From the NCBI GenBank assembly GCA_024636395.1, contig JAGXHD010000219.1, positions 1-6,402 on the forward strand: a stretch of 6,402 bases of DNA, read 5' to 3'. Position numbers and translations under genes: made by a program. Of this stretch, positions 1-5,866 are shown piece after piece (positions within the stretch are counted from its first letter, which is position 1; each line of letters starts with the position of its first letter). Source of the stretch: Sulfitobacter sp. (GTDB lineage: Bacteria > Pseudomonadota > Alphaproteobacteria > Rhodobacterales > Rhodobacteraceae). Under the pieces are notes generated by a model. It was not told the origin of the DNA, made no database searches, and worked only from the letters and a program-made list of their open reading frames with translations.

Positions 1-2
1 GC

Positions 3-101
3 ATCCTACCGCGCCCAACGCTGGAATTCCCCCACCTTTACATGTGGAACGGCTGCCAGTGGGTGCATGTCGCGCCGCAAACCGATACGGGCAAAGTATA
101 A
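3..101 (+). CDS. C-terminal end of an unidentified protein (partial)
   Basis: In frame 3 the window opens inside a reading frame giving 32 residues and a TAA at 99-101. The peptide is rich in aromatic residues (it includes MWNGCQWVHV) and ends DTGKV. The other two forward frames read less like protein here. I do not recognise the family, and 32 residues are too few to assign a role. It lies on the same strand as the three small genes that follow, with 75 bases between its stop and the next likely start, so it may belong to the same transcription unit. After the TAA the same frame stays open into the next gene, which I take as coincidence. Confidence 0.4.
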   Translation: MLPRPTLEFPHLYMWNGCQWVHVAPQTDTGKV

Positions 102-176
102 TCAGAAAGCACTGATATTGCTTGGATTTACCTACACTTCTTCTTCCAGCAGAGCGATGCTGATTACACGAAAACG

Positions 177-434
177 ATGCAACTCACCCACGGAGATCCC
201 GCCATTACCACCCGCCGCGCGCCCACTGACAACACCAAAGCCCTCGACGCCTTCATGACCACCAAGGTCCAGATCGACGCGATGCTGGAGCGCTTGAAAG
301 CCCTGAGCGACGACCATTTCGATACCCACCCTGACGAGATCAACTGGGGCGACGTCGGCACCCTGAACCACTATGCCAGCCTCCTGCGCCAGATCACCGA
401 CAGCGCCTTCAAGGAGGGTGAACATGCCGCTTGA
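177..434 (+). CDS. Small conserved-looking hypothetical protein, 85 aa
   Basis: A soluble, acidic, mostly helical small protein with no signal peptide or membrane segment. Its core (about residues 27-80) contains IDAMLERLKALSDDHF followed by a Trp-Gly-Asp turn and a second helix ending in FKEGEHAA. I have a general impression of similar short proteins in alphaproteobacterial mobile regions but cannot name a family or function. The start is uncertain: ATG at 177 has no clear Shine-Dalgarno, and an in-frame ATG at 255 would give 60 residues that keep the core; it also lacks a good site. The 3' end overlaps the next gene by 11 bases, so the two are probably translated together. The Shine-Dalgarno of the next gene lies inside this one. 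Confidence 0.7.
   Translation: MQLTHGDPAITTRRAPTDNTKALDAFMTTKVQIDAMLERLKALSDDHFDTHPDEINWGDVGTLNHYASLLRQITDSAFKEGEHAA
411..417 (+). promoter_or_regulatory. Shine-Dalgarno site that fixes the 424 start
   Basis: AAGGAGG lies 6 bases before the ATG at 424, inside the end of the preceding gene. It favours this start over an earlier in-frame ATG at 373, which has no such site. Confidence 0.75.
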
Positions 435-648
435 TCCCGCCCAGCGCCACCAGAGCGAACAGGACGCGATCACCGCCGCGTGGGAGGCCGAACGCCTCGT
501 CGCCTGCGACAACGCCATCGCCCTGCTGCGCGAGATCGCCGATCTGGACCGCGACCATGATGGCGACGTGATCATCGGCACGGACGCCGACGGCCACAAC
601 GACCTGATGTCGCGCATCACCGCCTTCCTTGCCGCCAACGATCAGTAG
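424..648 (+). CDS. Small hypothetical protein, 74 aa
   Basis: A short acidic protein, predicted mainly helical, with an Asp-rich middle (DLDRDHDGDVIIGTDADGH, about residues 41-59) and no signal peptide or membrane segment. The Asp/Gly/Asn-rich stretch recalls metal-binding loops, but the spacing is not a clear EF-hand and I do not assign one. The start at 424 is chosen because of the AAGGAGG 6 bases upstream; an ATG 51 bases earlier in frame would add residues read out of frame from the previous gene. It overlaps the previous gene by 11 bases and its own TAG forms part of the AGGAGG of the next gene. That is tight operon spacing and points to a shared role with the DUF3489 protein. Family not recognised. 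Confidence 0.75.
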   Translation: MPLDPAQRHQSEQDAITAAWEAERLVACDNAIALLREIADLDRDHDGDVIIGTDADGHNDLMSRITAFLAANDQ

Positions 649-660
649 GAGGAACCCACC

Positions 661-1215
661 ATGACCAAGCTGACCGAAACCCAGACCACTATTCTCAGCG
701 CCGGGGCCCAGCGCCCCGAAAACATCGCCCTGCCGCTGCCCAAAGGGCTGGCTGGTGCTGCGGCGAAGATGGCCGTGACCAAGATGATCGAACATGGCTG
801 GCTGCAGGAGGTCGACGCCAACCTGCGGCGCGGCGAGCCGCTCTGGCGCGAAACCGGAGATGGGCACGGCACGACGCTGGTGGTGACCGACGTAGGGCTG
901 CTGGCCATCGGTATCGAGCCGGTGGTGGCGAAGACTGTGGTCGCGATCCGTGAACATGCTGCCAAGATGTCCGCGCCGATATTGCCTGCTGCCACTCAGC
1001 CGAAGCTGCGCACTGGCACCAAGCAAGCCACGTTGATTGCCATGCTGCGCGCGCTCGATGGAGCGACGATTGAGGAGATCATGACGGCCACAGGCTGGCA
1101 GTCGCACACGGTTCGCGGCGCGATGGCCGGAGCACTGAAGAAGAAGCTGGGCCTCGAGGTCAGCTCGGAAAAGGACGATGCGCGGGGAAGGGTGTATCGA
1201 TTGCCTGCGGCATGA
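661..1215 (+). CDS. DUF3489 domain-containing protein, 184 aa
   Basis: The C-terminal part (about residues 115-182) matches the DUF3489 pattern I know: KLRTGTKQATLIAMLRALDG, a helix with TIEEIMTATGW, then HTVRGAMAGALKKKLGL and a closing GRVYRL strand. This reads as a winged-helix-like DNA-binding fold with GWQSHTVRG as recognition helix. The N-terminal 85 residues look like a second such unit (TETQTTILSAGAQR, then a helix and a hydrophobic strand with TDVGLLAIG). Start: ATG with AGGAGG at 647-652, 8 bases upstream. From memory, DUF3489 genes often lie near DUF2924 and large serine recombinase genes in alphaproteobacterial mobile regions; neither is seen here. A DNA-binding or regulatory role is inference, since the family has no proven function known to me. 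Last gene of the + run, ending before a shared hairpin. Confidence 0.88.
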   Translation: MTKLTETQTTILSAGAQRPENIALPLPKGLAGAAAKMAVTKMIEHGWLQEVDANLRRGEPLWRETGDGHGTTLVVTDVGLLAIGIEPVVAKTVVAIREHAAKMSAPILPAATQPKLRTGTKQATLIAMLRALDGATIEEIMTATGWQSHTVRGAMAGALKKKLGLEVSSEKDDARGRVYRLPAA

Positions 1216-1241
1216 CCCGCACCTTCCCCGACTGTGACGCA

Positions 1242-1264
1242 CCGCCGCCCCAACCGGGCGGCGG
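1242..1264. terminator. GC-rich hairpin between convergent genes, likely two-way terminator
   Basis: A perfect 9-bp stem (1242-1250 with 1256-1264) closes a 5-base loop CAACC. TGAC at 1235-1238 and GTCA at 1267-1270 could extend it past a small internal loop. It lies between the DUF3489 stop (1215) and the stop of the opposing small membrane protein gene (1268). There is no proper T-run on either side, so strength as an intrinsic terminator is uncertain. Confidence 0.55.
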
Positions 1265-1267
1265 CTG

Positions 1268-1492
1268 TCATTTGTCGCCGCGCACTCGGATCGCCTCGAA
1301 CAGGCGCCGCAGGGCGAAGGAACGACAGATAGAGATGATGGTGAAAGCACCGGCCAGCTTCAGGTTCTGCGCGAGGGTCATGTGCATGCCGAAAACCGGG
1401 AATAGCAGTATTTGGCTCACCAAGGCGATGCCATAGCCCAACACGACATTTGCCACGGACTCGGCGAGCGACATAGTGCGGGCATGCTTCAT
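1268..1492 (-). CDS. DUF7220-like small inner-membrane protein, 74 aa
   Basis: The sequence begins with a short basic, polar stretch (MKHARTMSLAESVANV), followed by two hydrophobic helices (about residues 15-34 and 44-58) separated by a short loop with FPVFGMHMTL, and then the basic tail SFALRRLFEAIRVR. This layout and the SFALRRLFEAI motif fit the small phage- and plasmid-associated family I know as DUF7220. Its function is unknown. The two hydrophobic helices and positive tail suggest an inner-membrane hairpin. The start codon overlaps the stop of the upstream methyltransferase gene by 4 bases (ATGA), and a GAGGTGG site precedes it, so it is probably translationally coupled to that gene. 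Last gene of the minus-strand operon; it ends just before the shared hairpin. Confidence 0.8.
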   Translation of the reverse strand: MKHARTMSLAESVANVVLGYGIALVSQILLFPVFGMHMTLAQNLKLAGAFTIISICRSFALRRLFEAIRVRGDK

Positions 1493-2832
1493 GCCGCCAC
1501 CTCATCAGGCGAGGATCGGTTCGCGCTTCTCCCCGTTGCCATCTCCCACCGCCGCACCGCGACGTCGCAGTATACCGGGTCCAATTCCATCGCGAAACAC
1601 CGCCGCCCAGCGCGCTCAGCGGCAACGATTTGGGTGCCAGAGCCGCAGAAGGGTTCATAGATCAGGTCACCCGGATCCGAAAACGCCGCCAGCACCGCCT
1701 CGACCAGCGCCACGGGGAACACCGCCGGGTGCGATCCGGCGGCACCCAGCCCGCCCTTATGGCGCATGATGCGGAAAACACTGTCGGGGATGCGGTGGCT
1801 CTGGATCGCGTTGCCGGTTCCGGTCTTGGCGTGGACGGTGCCGTCGGCCCCGCGCAGCCCACCGCCGCCGAGGACCTCGCCCGCGTGCTTGGACGGGACG
1901 GTCTTGTGCGGTTTGCGGGGCGCGCGGTTGAAGTGGAAAATGAACTCGTGTGACGGGGCCAGGCGGCCGTTCCAGTCGCCCGGCAAGCCCGGCCCCTGAT
2001 CCCAGACATACCAGCCAAACCGTCGCCAACCAGAGGCGCGCATCCATTCCACCCATCCTTCCCAATAGGGCTGCCATTCGCTGTCGCGATGCACCAGGCC
2101 GAGGTTGACCAGCAGCTGCGCTTCGGCGGTGACCGGTGCCGTGGCAAACACGCCCTGCATCAGCGCGTCCCAATCGCCGACCTTTTCCCTTGCCGCGCCA
2201 TAGTCGCGCTGCTGGGCGTATGGTGGCGAGGTGAACATCAGAGTGACCTGTTCGCCCTGCATCAGCCTGGCAACAGCGGCCGGATCGGTGGCGTCGCCAC
2301 AGCAGAGGCGGTGCTTGCCCAGCGCCCAGATGTCGCCCGGCTTGGTGATCGGCTCAGTGGGTGGCTCGGGAATGGCATCGGCGGCATCGTCAGAAATCGC
2401 CGGGCGGTCATCGGCCTCTGCGAGCAGAGCGTCCAGTTCATCCTCGGGGATCCCGATCAGCCCAAGGTCGAAATCCTCGGCCAGCAGCGCCTGCAATTCC
2501 TGCAGCAGCAGCGCCTCGTCCCAGCCGCCCAGCTCGGTTAATTTATTGTCGGCGATGCGATAGGCCCGGCGCTGCGCCTCGGTCAGATGGCCCAGAATGA
2601 TGACCGGGGCCTCGGTCAGTCCCAGATGAGCGGCGGCCAGGATGCGACCATGGCCAGCGATCAATTCCCCGTCGGCCGCCACCAGCACCGGCACCGTCCA
2701 GCCGAACTCGGCCATGCTGGCGGCGATCTTCGCGACCTGATCAGCGTCGTGGGTCTTGGCGTTGCGGGCATATGGTTTGAGCCGCGCAAGGGGCCAATGC
2801 TCGATCCGGCCCGGCAGCAGGGGCGCGTTCAT
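1489..2832 (-). CDS. ParB-like domain/DNA methyltransferase fusion (beta-class N4/N6), 447 aa
   Basis: Residues about 10-105 form a ParB/Srx-like domain, with WPLARLKPYARNAKTH and the ParB-type GELIAGHGRILAAAHLG at 55-71. The catalytic part follows a Pro-rich linker: LGKHRLCCGD at 171-180, motif IV TSPPY at 201-205, a target-recognition-like stretch, HPAVFPVALVEAVL from 368, and motif I EPFCGSGT at 393-400 with AMELDPVYCDVAV. Motif IV before motif I is the beta-class order. SPPY is commonest in N4-cytosine enzymes and DPPY in N6-adenine enzymes, so the modified base is undecided. No restriction gene is nearby; this looks like an orphan mobile-element methyltransferase, which could protect the element from host restriction. 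All key motifs are present. GAAGAGG lies 8 bases before the start, which overlaps the upstream gene by ATGA. Confidence 0.93.
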   Translation of the reverse strand: MNAPLLPGRIEHWPLARLKPYARNAKTHDADQVAKIAASMAEFGWTVPVLVAADGELIAGHGRILAAAHLGLTEAPVIILGHLTEAQRRAYRIADNKLTELGGWDEALLLQELQALLAEDFDLGLIGIPEDELDALLAEADDRPAISDDAADAIPEPPTEPITKPGDIWALGKHRLCCGDATDPAAVARLMQGEQVTLMFTSPPYAQQRDYGAAREKVGDWDALMQGVFATAPVTAEAQLLVNLGLVHRDSEWQPYWEGWVEWMRASGWRRFGWYVWDQGPGLPGDWNGRLAPSHEFIFHFNRAPRKPHKTVPSKHAGEVLGGGGLRGADGTVHAKTGTGNAIQSHRIPDSVFRIMRHKGGLGAAGSHPAVFPVALVEAVLAAFSDPGDLIYEPFCGSGTQIVAAERAGRRCFAMELDPVYCDVAVRRWEMATGRSANRSSPDEVAA

Positions 2833-3512
2833 GCAGCGAGCCTCTTCGCCTTCAGCTCGGCGAAGGTTTCGCCCGTTTCCGCCAGAACGGCATTGGCACC
2901 GGTGAATTGCTGCCAGCGCTCGATGGCCACATCGACGTAAGCCGGGTTCAACTCGATGCCGAAGCAGACGCGCCCGGTGGTTTCCGCCGCGATCAGCGTG
3001 GTGCCAGATCCCATGAAGGGTTCAAACACCGCCTGACCCGGGCTGGAATTGTTCAGGATCGGGCGGCGCATGCATTCGACCGGCTTCTGGGCGCCGTGCA
3101 CGGTGGTCGCGTCCTGGTCCTTGCCAGAGATGTGCCACAGCGTGGTTTGTTTCCGGTCACCGGCCCAGTGGCCCTTGCCGGTCTTCTTGACCGCATACCA
3201 GCAGGGTTCGTGCTGCCAGTGATAGTCGCCCCTGCTTAGAACAAGGCGGTCTTTGGCCCAGATGATCTGCGACCGCACGGCGAACCCATCCGCCGCCAGG
3301 CTTTCCGCCACGGTCGAGGCATGCAGCGCGCCATGCTAGACATAGGCCACGTCGCCAGGGAACAGCGCCCAAGCCTCGCGCCAGTCTGCACGGTCGTCAT
3401 TCAAGACCTTGCCGGTGCGCTTGGTCTTGGCCGCGCCCGCCTGGTTGCGCCAGGACGGGTCATATTCCACGCCGTAGGGCGGATCAGTCACCATCAGCAG
3501 GGGGTGTACGCC
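2829..3512 (-). pseudogene. Second DNA methyltransferase, 5'-truncated and with an in-frame TAG
   Basis: The remaining frame reads from about 3512 leftwards: GVHPLLMVTDPPYGVEYD (motif IV DPPY at 3474-3485), then a TAG at 3336-3338 after GDVAYV, then HGALHASTVAESL on to motif I EPFMGSGTTLIAAE and IELNPAYVDVAIERW. Both sides of the TAG are in one frame and read as one beta-class N6-adenine-type methyltransferase. From memory of this family the codon would be Trp (GDVAYVWHG), so TGG to TAG is the likely change. Compared with the neighbouring intact paralogue, about 190 N-terminal residues, including any ParB-like domain, are missing; homology stops at the ArdC junction. A GTG at 3311 could restart a 160-aa C-terminal fragment without motif IV, which could not be catalytic. 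The 3' end overlaps the intact methyltransferase by ATGA, so this was the upstream gene of that operon. Confidence 0.85.
3504..3512. other. Rearrangement junction between methyltransferase and ArdC remnants
   Basis: GTGTACGCC reads as Gly-Val-His of the methyltransferase on the minus strand and as Val-Tyr-Ala of ArdC (…VYANTITKTE) on the plus strand. Family resemblance to the methyltransferase ends here from one side and to ArdC from the other, so the 9 bases may be a shared microhomology at a deletion point. Visible: the abrupt change. Inferred: the mechanism. Confidence 0.6.
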
Positions 3513-4136
3513 AACACTATCACCAAGACCGAGGAGGGCGAGAACGGGCAGGACGAAGAGCGGAAAATTCCGTTTATGAAAGGCTATAGCGTTTTCAATG
3601 TCGATCAGATCGAAGGCTTGCCGGAACACTACTATACTAAGCCCGAGCCGATCATTGATCCAGCTTTGCAGATCGATCATGCCGAAGAGTTTTTTGGTCA
3701 CACCCGCGCTGATATCCGGCACGGCGGCAACTCTGCCCACTACGCAGGCGGCAGTGATCATGTGCAGATGCCACATTTCGAAACGTTTCGTAGTCCTGAA
3801 GCGTACTATGCAACATTGGCGCATGAGCTCACGCACTGGACGAAGCACAAGAGCCGTCTTGATCGTGAATTTGGGCGCAAGAAATGGGGGGATGAAGGAT
3901 ATGCGCGCGAGGAACTTGTTGCCGAGCTGGGCGCAGCATTTTTTTGTGCTGATCTGGAATTGACGCCAGAGGTGCGCAGCGATCATGCAGCCTATATTCA
4001 AAGCTGGTTGAAGGTCTTGAAGGAGGACAAGCGGGCGATCTTTTCCGCTGCCGCCCATGCGCAGCGCGCCGCTGATTTCCTTCAAGGTTGCCAGCCTGTG
4101 ATTGAGGAAGAGAAGCAGAAAGGAGTCACCGCATAA
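3504..4136 (+). pseudogene. ArdC-type antirestriction protein, N-terminal domain missing
   Basis: From VYANTITKTE (3504) to the TAA at 4134-4136 the sequence follows the C-terminal half of ArdC-family proteins: IPFMKGYSVFNVDQIEGLP, ADIRHGGNSAHY, DHVQMPHFETFRSPEAYYATL, the zincin metallopeptidase signature HELTH (3822-3836), then SRLDREFGRKKWGDEGYA and EELVAELGAAFFC, which probably supplies a further metal ligand. About 90-95 residues of N-terminal ssDNA-binding domain are absent. ArdC proteins help incoming plasmids survive host restriction. The frame stays open leftwards to an ATG at 3321, but those 60 codons are antisense to the methyltransferase and unrelated to ArdC, with no good ribosome site. 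Expression of a 271-aa chimera, or of a shorter form from the internal ATG in PFMKGYS, cannot be excluded. The peptidase domain itself looks undamaged. Confidence 0.85.
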
Positions 4137-4157
4137 GGCGCCTCCACTGCCAGAAAA

Positions 4158-4183
4158 TTTCGCCCGCCATTTGGCGGGCGAGA
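4158..4183. terminator. Intrinsic-type hairpin between ArdC remnant and hipA
   Basis: CGCCCGCC (4161-4168) pairs with GGCGGGCG (4173-4180) around a 4-base loop, with further T-A/T-G pairing outside. On the minus strand the stem is followed by AAATTTTC, a modest T-run, so it suits hipA readout leftwards. For the ArdC remnant ending at 4136 the downstream side is AGAAATCC and weaker. Confidence 0.55.
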
Positions 4184-4206
4184 AATCCATGGTTTGGATT
4201 TATGCG

Positions 4207-4233
4207 GTTTTGCTCAATCAAGTTGAGCAAAAC
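4207..4233. terminator. Second hairpin in the convergent hipA/ArdC gap
   Basis: GTTTTGCTCAA (4207-4217) and TTGAGCAAAAC (4223-4233) form a perfect 11-bp stem with loop TCAAG. On the minus strand the stem begins 28 bases after the hipA stop codon and is followed by CGCATAAATCC, without a T-run; on the plus strand GCTTTTC follows. It could be a terminator, a transcript-end stabiliser or a remnant of an element end. Terminator is only the likeliest reading. Confidence 0.4.
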
Positions 4234-4261
4234 GCTTTTCAGGTAAACCTTGATCGCGTGC

Positions 4262-5566
4262 TTAAGGTTTGAGGTGGCGCAGCCGGTCCAAGACCGCGCT
4301 GCGGATCGAAGTGACAAGCACTTCTGGAAATCCTGCGGGAAGCGCAGAGAAAGTCTTGTCCATCGCGGCTTCTGCCGATGCGTGGATGTTTTCAAAGAGC
4401 GTGCCCACTGCCTTGCGCGATAGACCAGACTGGACGCCAGTTTCCATGATATGTCGCCCGATGATATCGCCGACCTTGTAGTGATTGGATTTGCCAAAGC
4501 GCATCGCCAGTTTGAAATCCTTGCGCTGTACTTGGCCGTCATCAACGCTGGGCTGGACGGTCAGCACGTCATAGAACGGCGTCATCCGAAAGCGTCCACC
4601 TGGTAGCAAGGCAAGGCTGAAATTCTTGGCATGGCCATCGGTCGCGCCGCTCAGCCAGAACAAGATGTTGGCTTTGAAGAAATCTAGCCGATCTTGCGTG
4701 GGCTCGTCACTTCCGAGCAAGAGCCCCATGATCTCCGCGATACCTGGCCCGCCTTCGTTCTGGTATTTCTGTGTCGGCGGCACTGATAGGGCTTGCGCGC
4801 AATCTTCTTGCGGCAGGCGGATGAGGCGACCATCTCTCGTCCAGAGCCGGTCAAACCGCTCGATAACTAGAGCCCTGCGCGCGCCGAAGCTGGCCATTTC
4901 GACATTTGCGGCGCGTAGGCCAAAGCCTTCCATCAGTTTCAGGCACAGATACTCATTCTCGACGCTGTTTGATAAATCCATGCCGTTCGGGAGCCGCCCG
5001 ATCTGCGGTTTGATAATGTGCGTTGTGGGTGTGGTGCCCGAGGGCTCGATCCACTTGCCGTCGTGCCAGAGCAGGGCGGTTTTTTCCTGCGCGCCAGCCA
5101 CCGATATCCGGAAGTCTTTTTCTTTTCTGATGCCGAGCGGGGCGACGTCCAGCTCACCCAGCAGCGCTTCGATGTCCGTCTCGCTGACCGGATGACCGGT
5201 GAGATTGTCAGCGGCTTGCGGCTCTTCGCCGTCCGGCAAGAATTGAAGCGCGCCTACGCAATCGCGGCCAATTTCACTCAGCAGGCTATAGGCATCCGTG
5301 CCCGCTGCGCCAACGCGCTCGGCAACGCGCCGCCTGATACCGTCATTATCCGGTAGTAAGTTTTCAAAGACGGCGATGACGGGCGCGCCGACATACCGAT
5401 CTTCACGCAGGGGAAGCGACAGGGACACAGGCAGTCGGTGCTCCCATGCCAGCCAGTCTTGATCATAGACAAAGCTGATCGCGCCCGTGCTTTCGCGCAG
5501 GAGCTGGCCAACATGGCGCGCATTCAAAAAGACATTTAGCGGCGGATAGCTTCGTTTGCGTCCCAT
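4262..5566 (-). CDS. hipA: HipA-type Ser/Thr kinase toxin, 434 aa
   Basis: Full-length against the 440-aa E. coli HipA. The N-terminal HipA domain (about 8-115) includes LNARHVGQLL, YDQDWLAWEHRLPVSLSLPL and FENLLPDNDGIRRRVAER. The kinase core follows: RISVAGAQEKTALLW with Ser155 matching the autophosphorylated Ser150 of E. coli HipA; HIIKPQ with Lys186 as ATP-binding Lys; catalytic loop TDGHAKNFSL (Asp310, Asn315); and FYDVLT with metal-binding Asp333. HipA enzymes phosphorylate targets such as glutamyl-tRNA synthetase, stalling translation and promoting dormancy; the target here is unknown. The ATG at 5566 is preferred over an earlier in-frame start at 5644, because that would overlap hipB and add 26 residues unlike HipA. 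It starts one base after the hipB stop with GAGGA 11 bases upstream, so coupled translation is likely. No lesion seen. Confidence 0.95.
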   Translation of the reverse strand: MGRKRSYPPLNVFLNARHVGQLLRESTGAISFVYDQDWLAWEHRLPVSLSLPLREDRYVGAPVIAVFENLLPDNDGIRRRVAERVGAAGTDAYSLLSEIGRDCVGALQFLPDGEEPQAADNLTGHPVSETDIEALLGELDVAPLGIRKEKDFRISVAGAQEKTALLWHDGKWIEPSGTTPTTHIIKPQIGRLPNGMDLSNSVENEYLCLKLMEGFGLRAANVEMASFGARRALVIERFDRLWTRDGRLIRLPQEDCAQALSVPPTQKYQNEGGPGIAEIMGLLLGSDEPTQDRLDFFKANILFWLSGATDGHAKNFSLALLPGGRFRMTPFYDVLTVQPSVDDGQVQRKDFKLAMRFGKSNHYKVGDIIGRHIMETGVQSGLSRKAVGTLFENIHASAEAAMDKTFSALPAGFPEVLVTSIRSAVLDRLRHLKP

Positions 5567-5567
5567 C

Positions 5568-5819
5568 TTAAAAGATGTCCTCGAAGCTCTCGAGTGAGCC
5601 CTTGCTGCGGTTCTGCACCTGAATTTCCAGATCGAGCGCGGCAAAGATATCGAAGACGGTTTCCAGCTTGGTGCCCGGCAGGCCGTTCTCTACCTTGGAA
5701 ATTGTCTCTTGCCAGACGCCGCTGCGCTCAGCGAGCTCTTTCTGCGTCAGCTTTTTTGCCTTGCGGGCTTGGCGGATGGCGTGCCCGATATCATTTGGTG
5801 TGCGTGCCAGGTTTTTCAT
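5568..5819 (-). CDS. hipB: HipB-type Xre-family antitoxin and autorepressor, 83 aa
   Basis: An Xre/Cro helix-turn-helix spans about residues 10-63: IGHAIRQARKAKKLTQKELAERSG, then recognition helix WQETISKVENG, then TVFDIFAALDLEIQV. The length and the beta-strand after the helices resemble E. coli HipB (88 aa). A polar tail ending in LESFEDIF follows, as in HipB proteins that carry a flexible C-terminal end. The expected role is to bind and hold HipA inactive and to repress the operon from upstream operators. The start ATG at 5819-5817 has AAGGAG (5831-5826) 6 bases before it. It is the first gene of the pair and ends one base before hipA. The four-site operator array and promoter just upstream strongly support autoregulation. 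Confidence 0.93.
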   Translation of the reverse strand: MKNLARTPNDIGHAIRQARKAKKLTQKELAERSGVWQETISKVENGLPGTKLETVFDIFAALDLEIQVQNRSKGSLESFEDIF

Positions 5820-5837
5820 CTGTGACTCCTTAGAGTT

Positions 5838-5866
5838 AGTATGATCCTTAAGTCATAAAATGTCAA
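5838..5866 (-). promoter_or_regulatory. Sigma70-like promoter for hipBA
   Basis: Reading the minus strand, a perfect -35 TTGACA (5866-5861), a 17-base spacer and a -10 CATACT (5843-5838, 4 of 6 matches) lie just upstream of the hipB Shine-Dalgarno. The first operator (5840-5857) covers the spacer and part of the -10. The -35 fills most of the gap between the first and second operators. HipB binding should therefore block RNA polymerase directly. Confidence 0.7.

Noticed and set aside
97..102. Perfect TATAAT as -10 of a promoter for the left three-gene run
   Set aside because: The hexamer overlaps the previous stop codon and the -35 region at the right distance (GCCGCA) does not fit; it may be chance.
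132..1350. Long minus-strand open frames opposite the DUF3489 cassette
   Set aside because: They are antisense to genes with clear ribosome sites and recognised domains; their Arg/Gly/His/Ser-rich composition is typical of GC-rich shadow frames.
1630..2940. Plus-strand open frames opposite the 447-aa methyltransferase
   Set aside because: The minus frame holds a complete set of ParB-like and methyltransferase motifs; the plus frames show no family features.
3336..4190. 284-aa minus-strand open frame
   Set aside because: Only its last 58 codons are methyltransferase; the rest is antisense to ArdC and has no recognisable motif, so it is not one gene.
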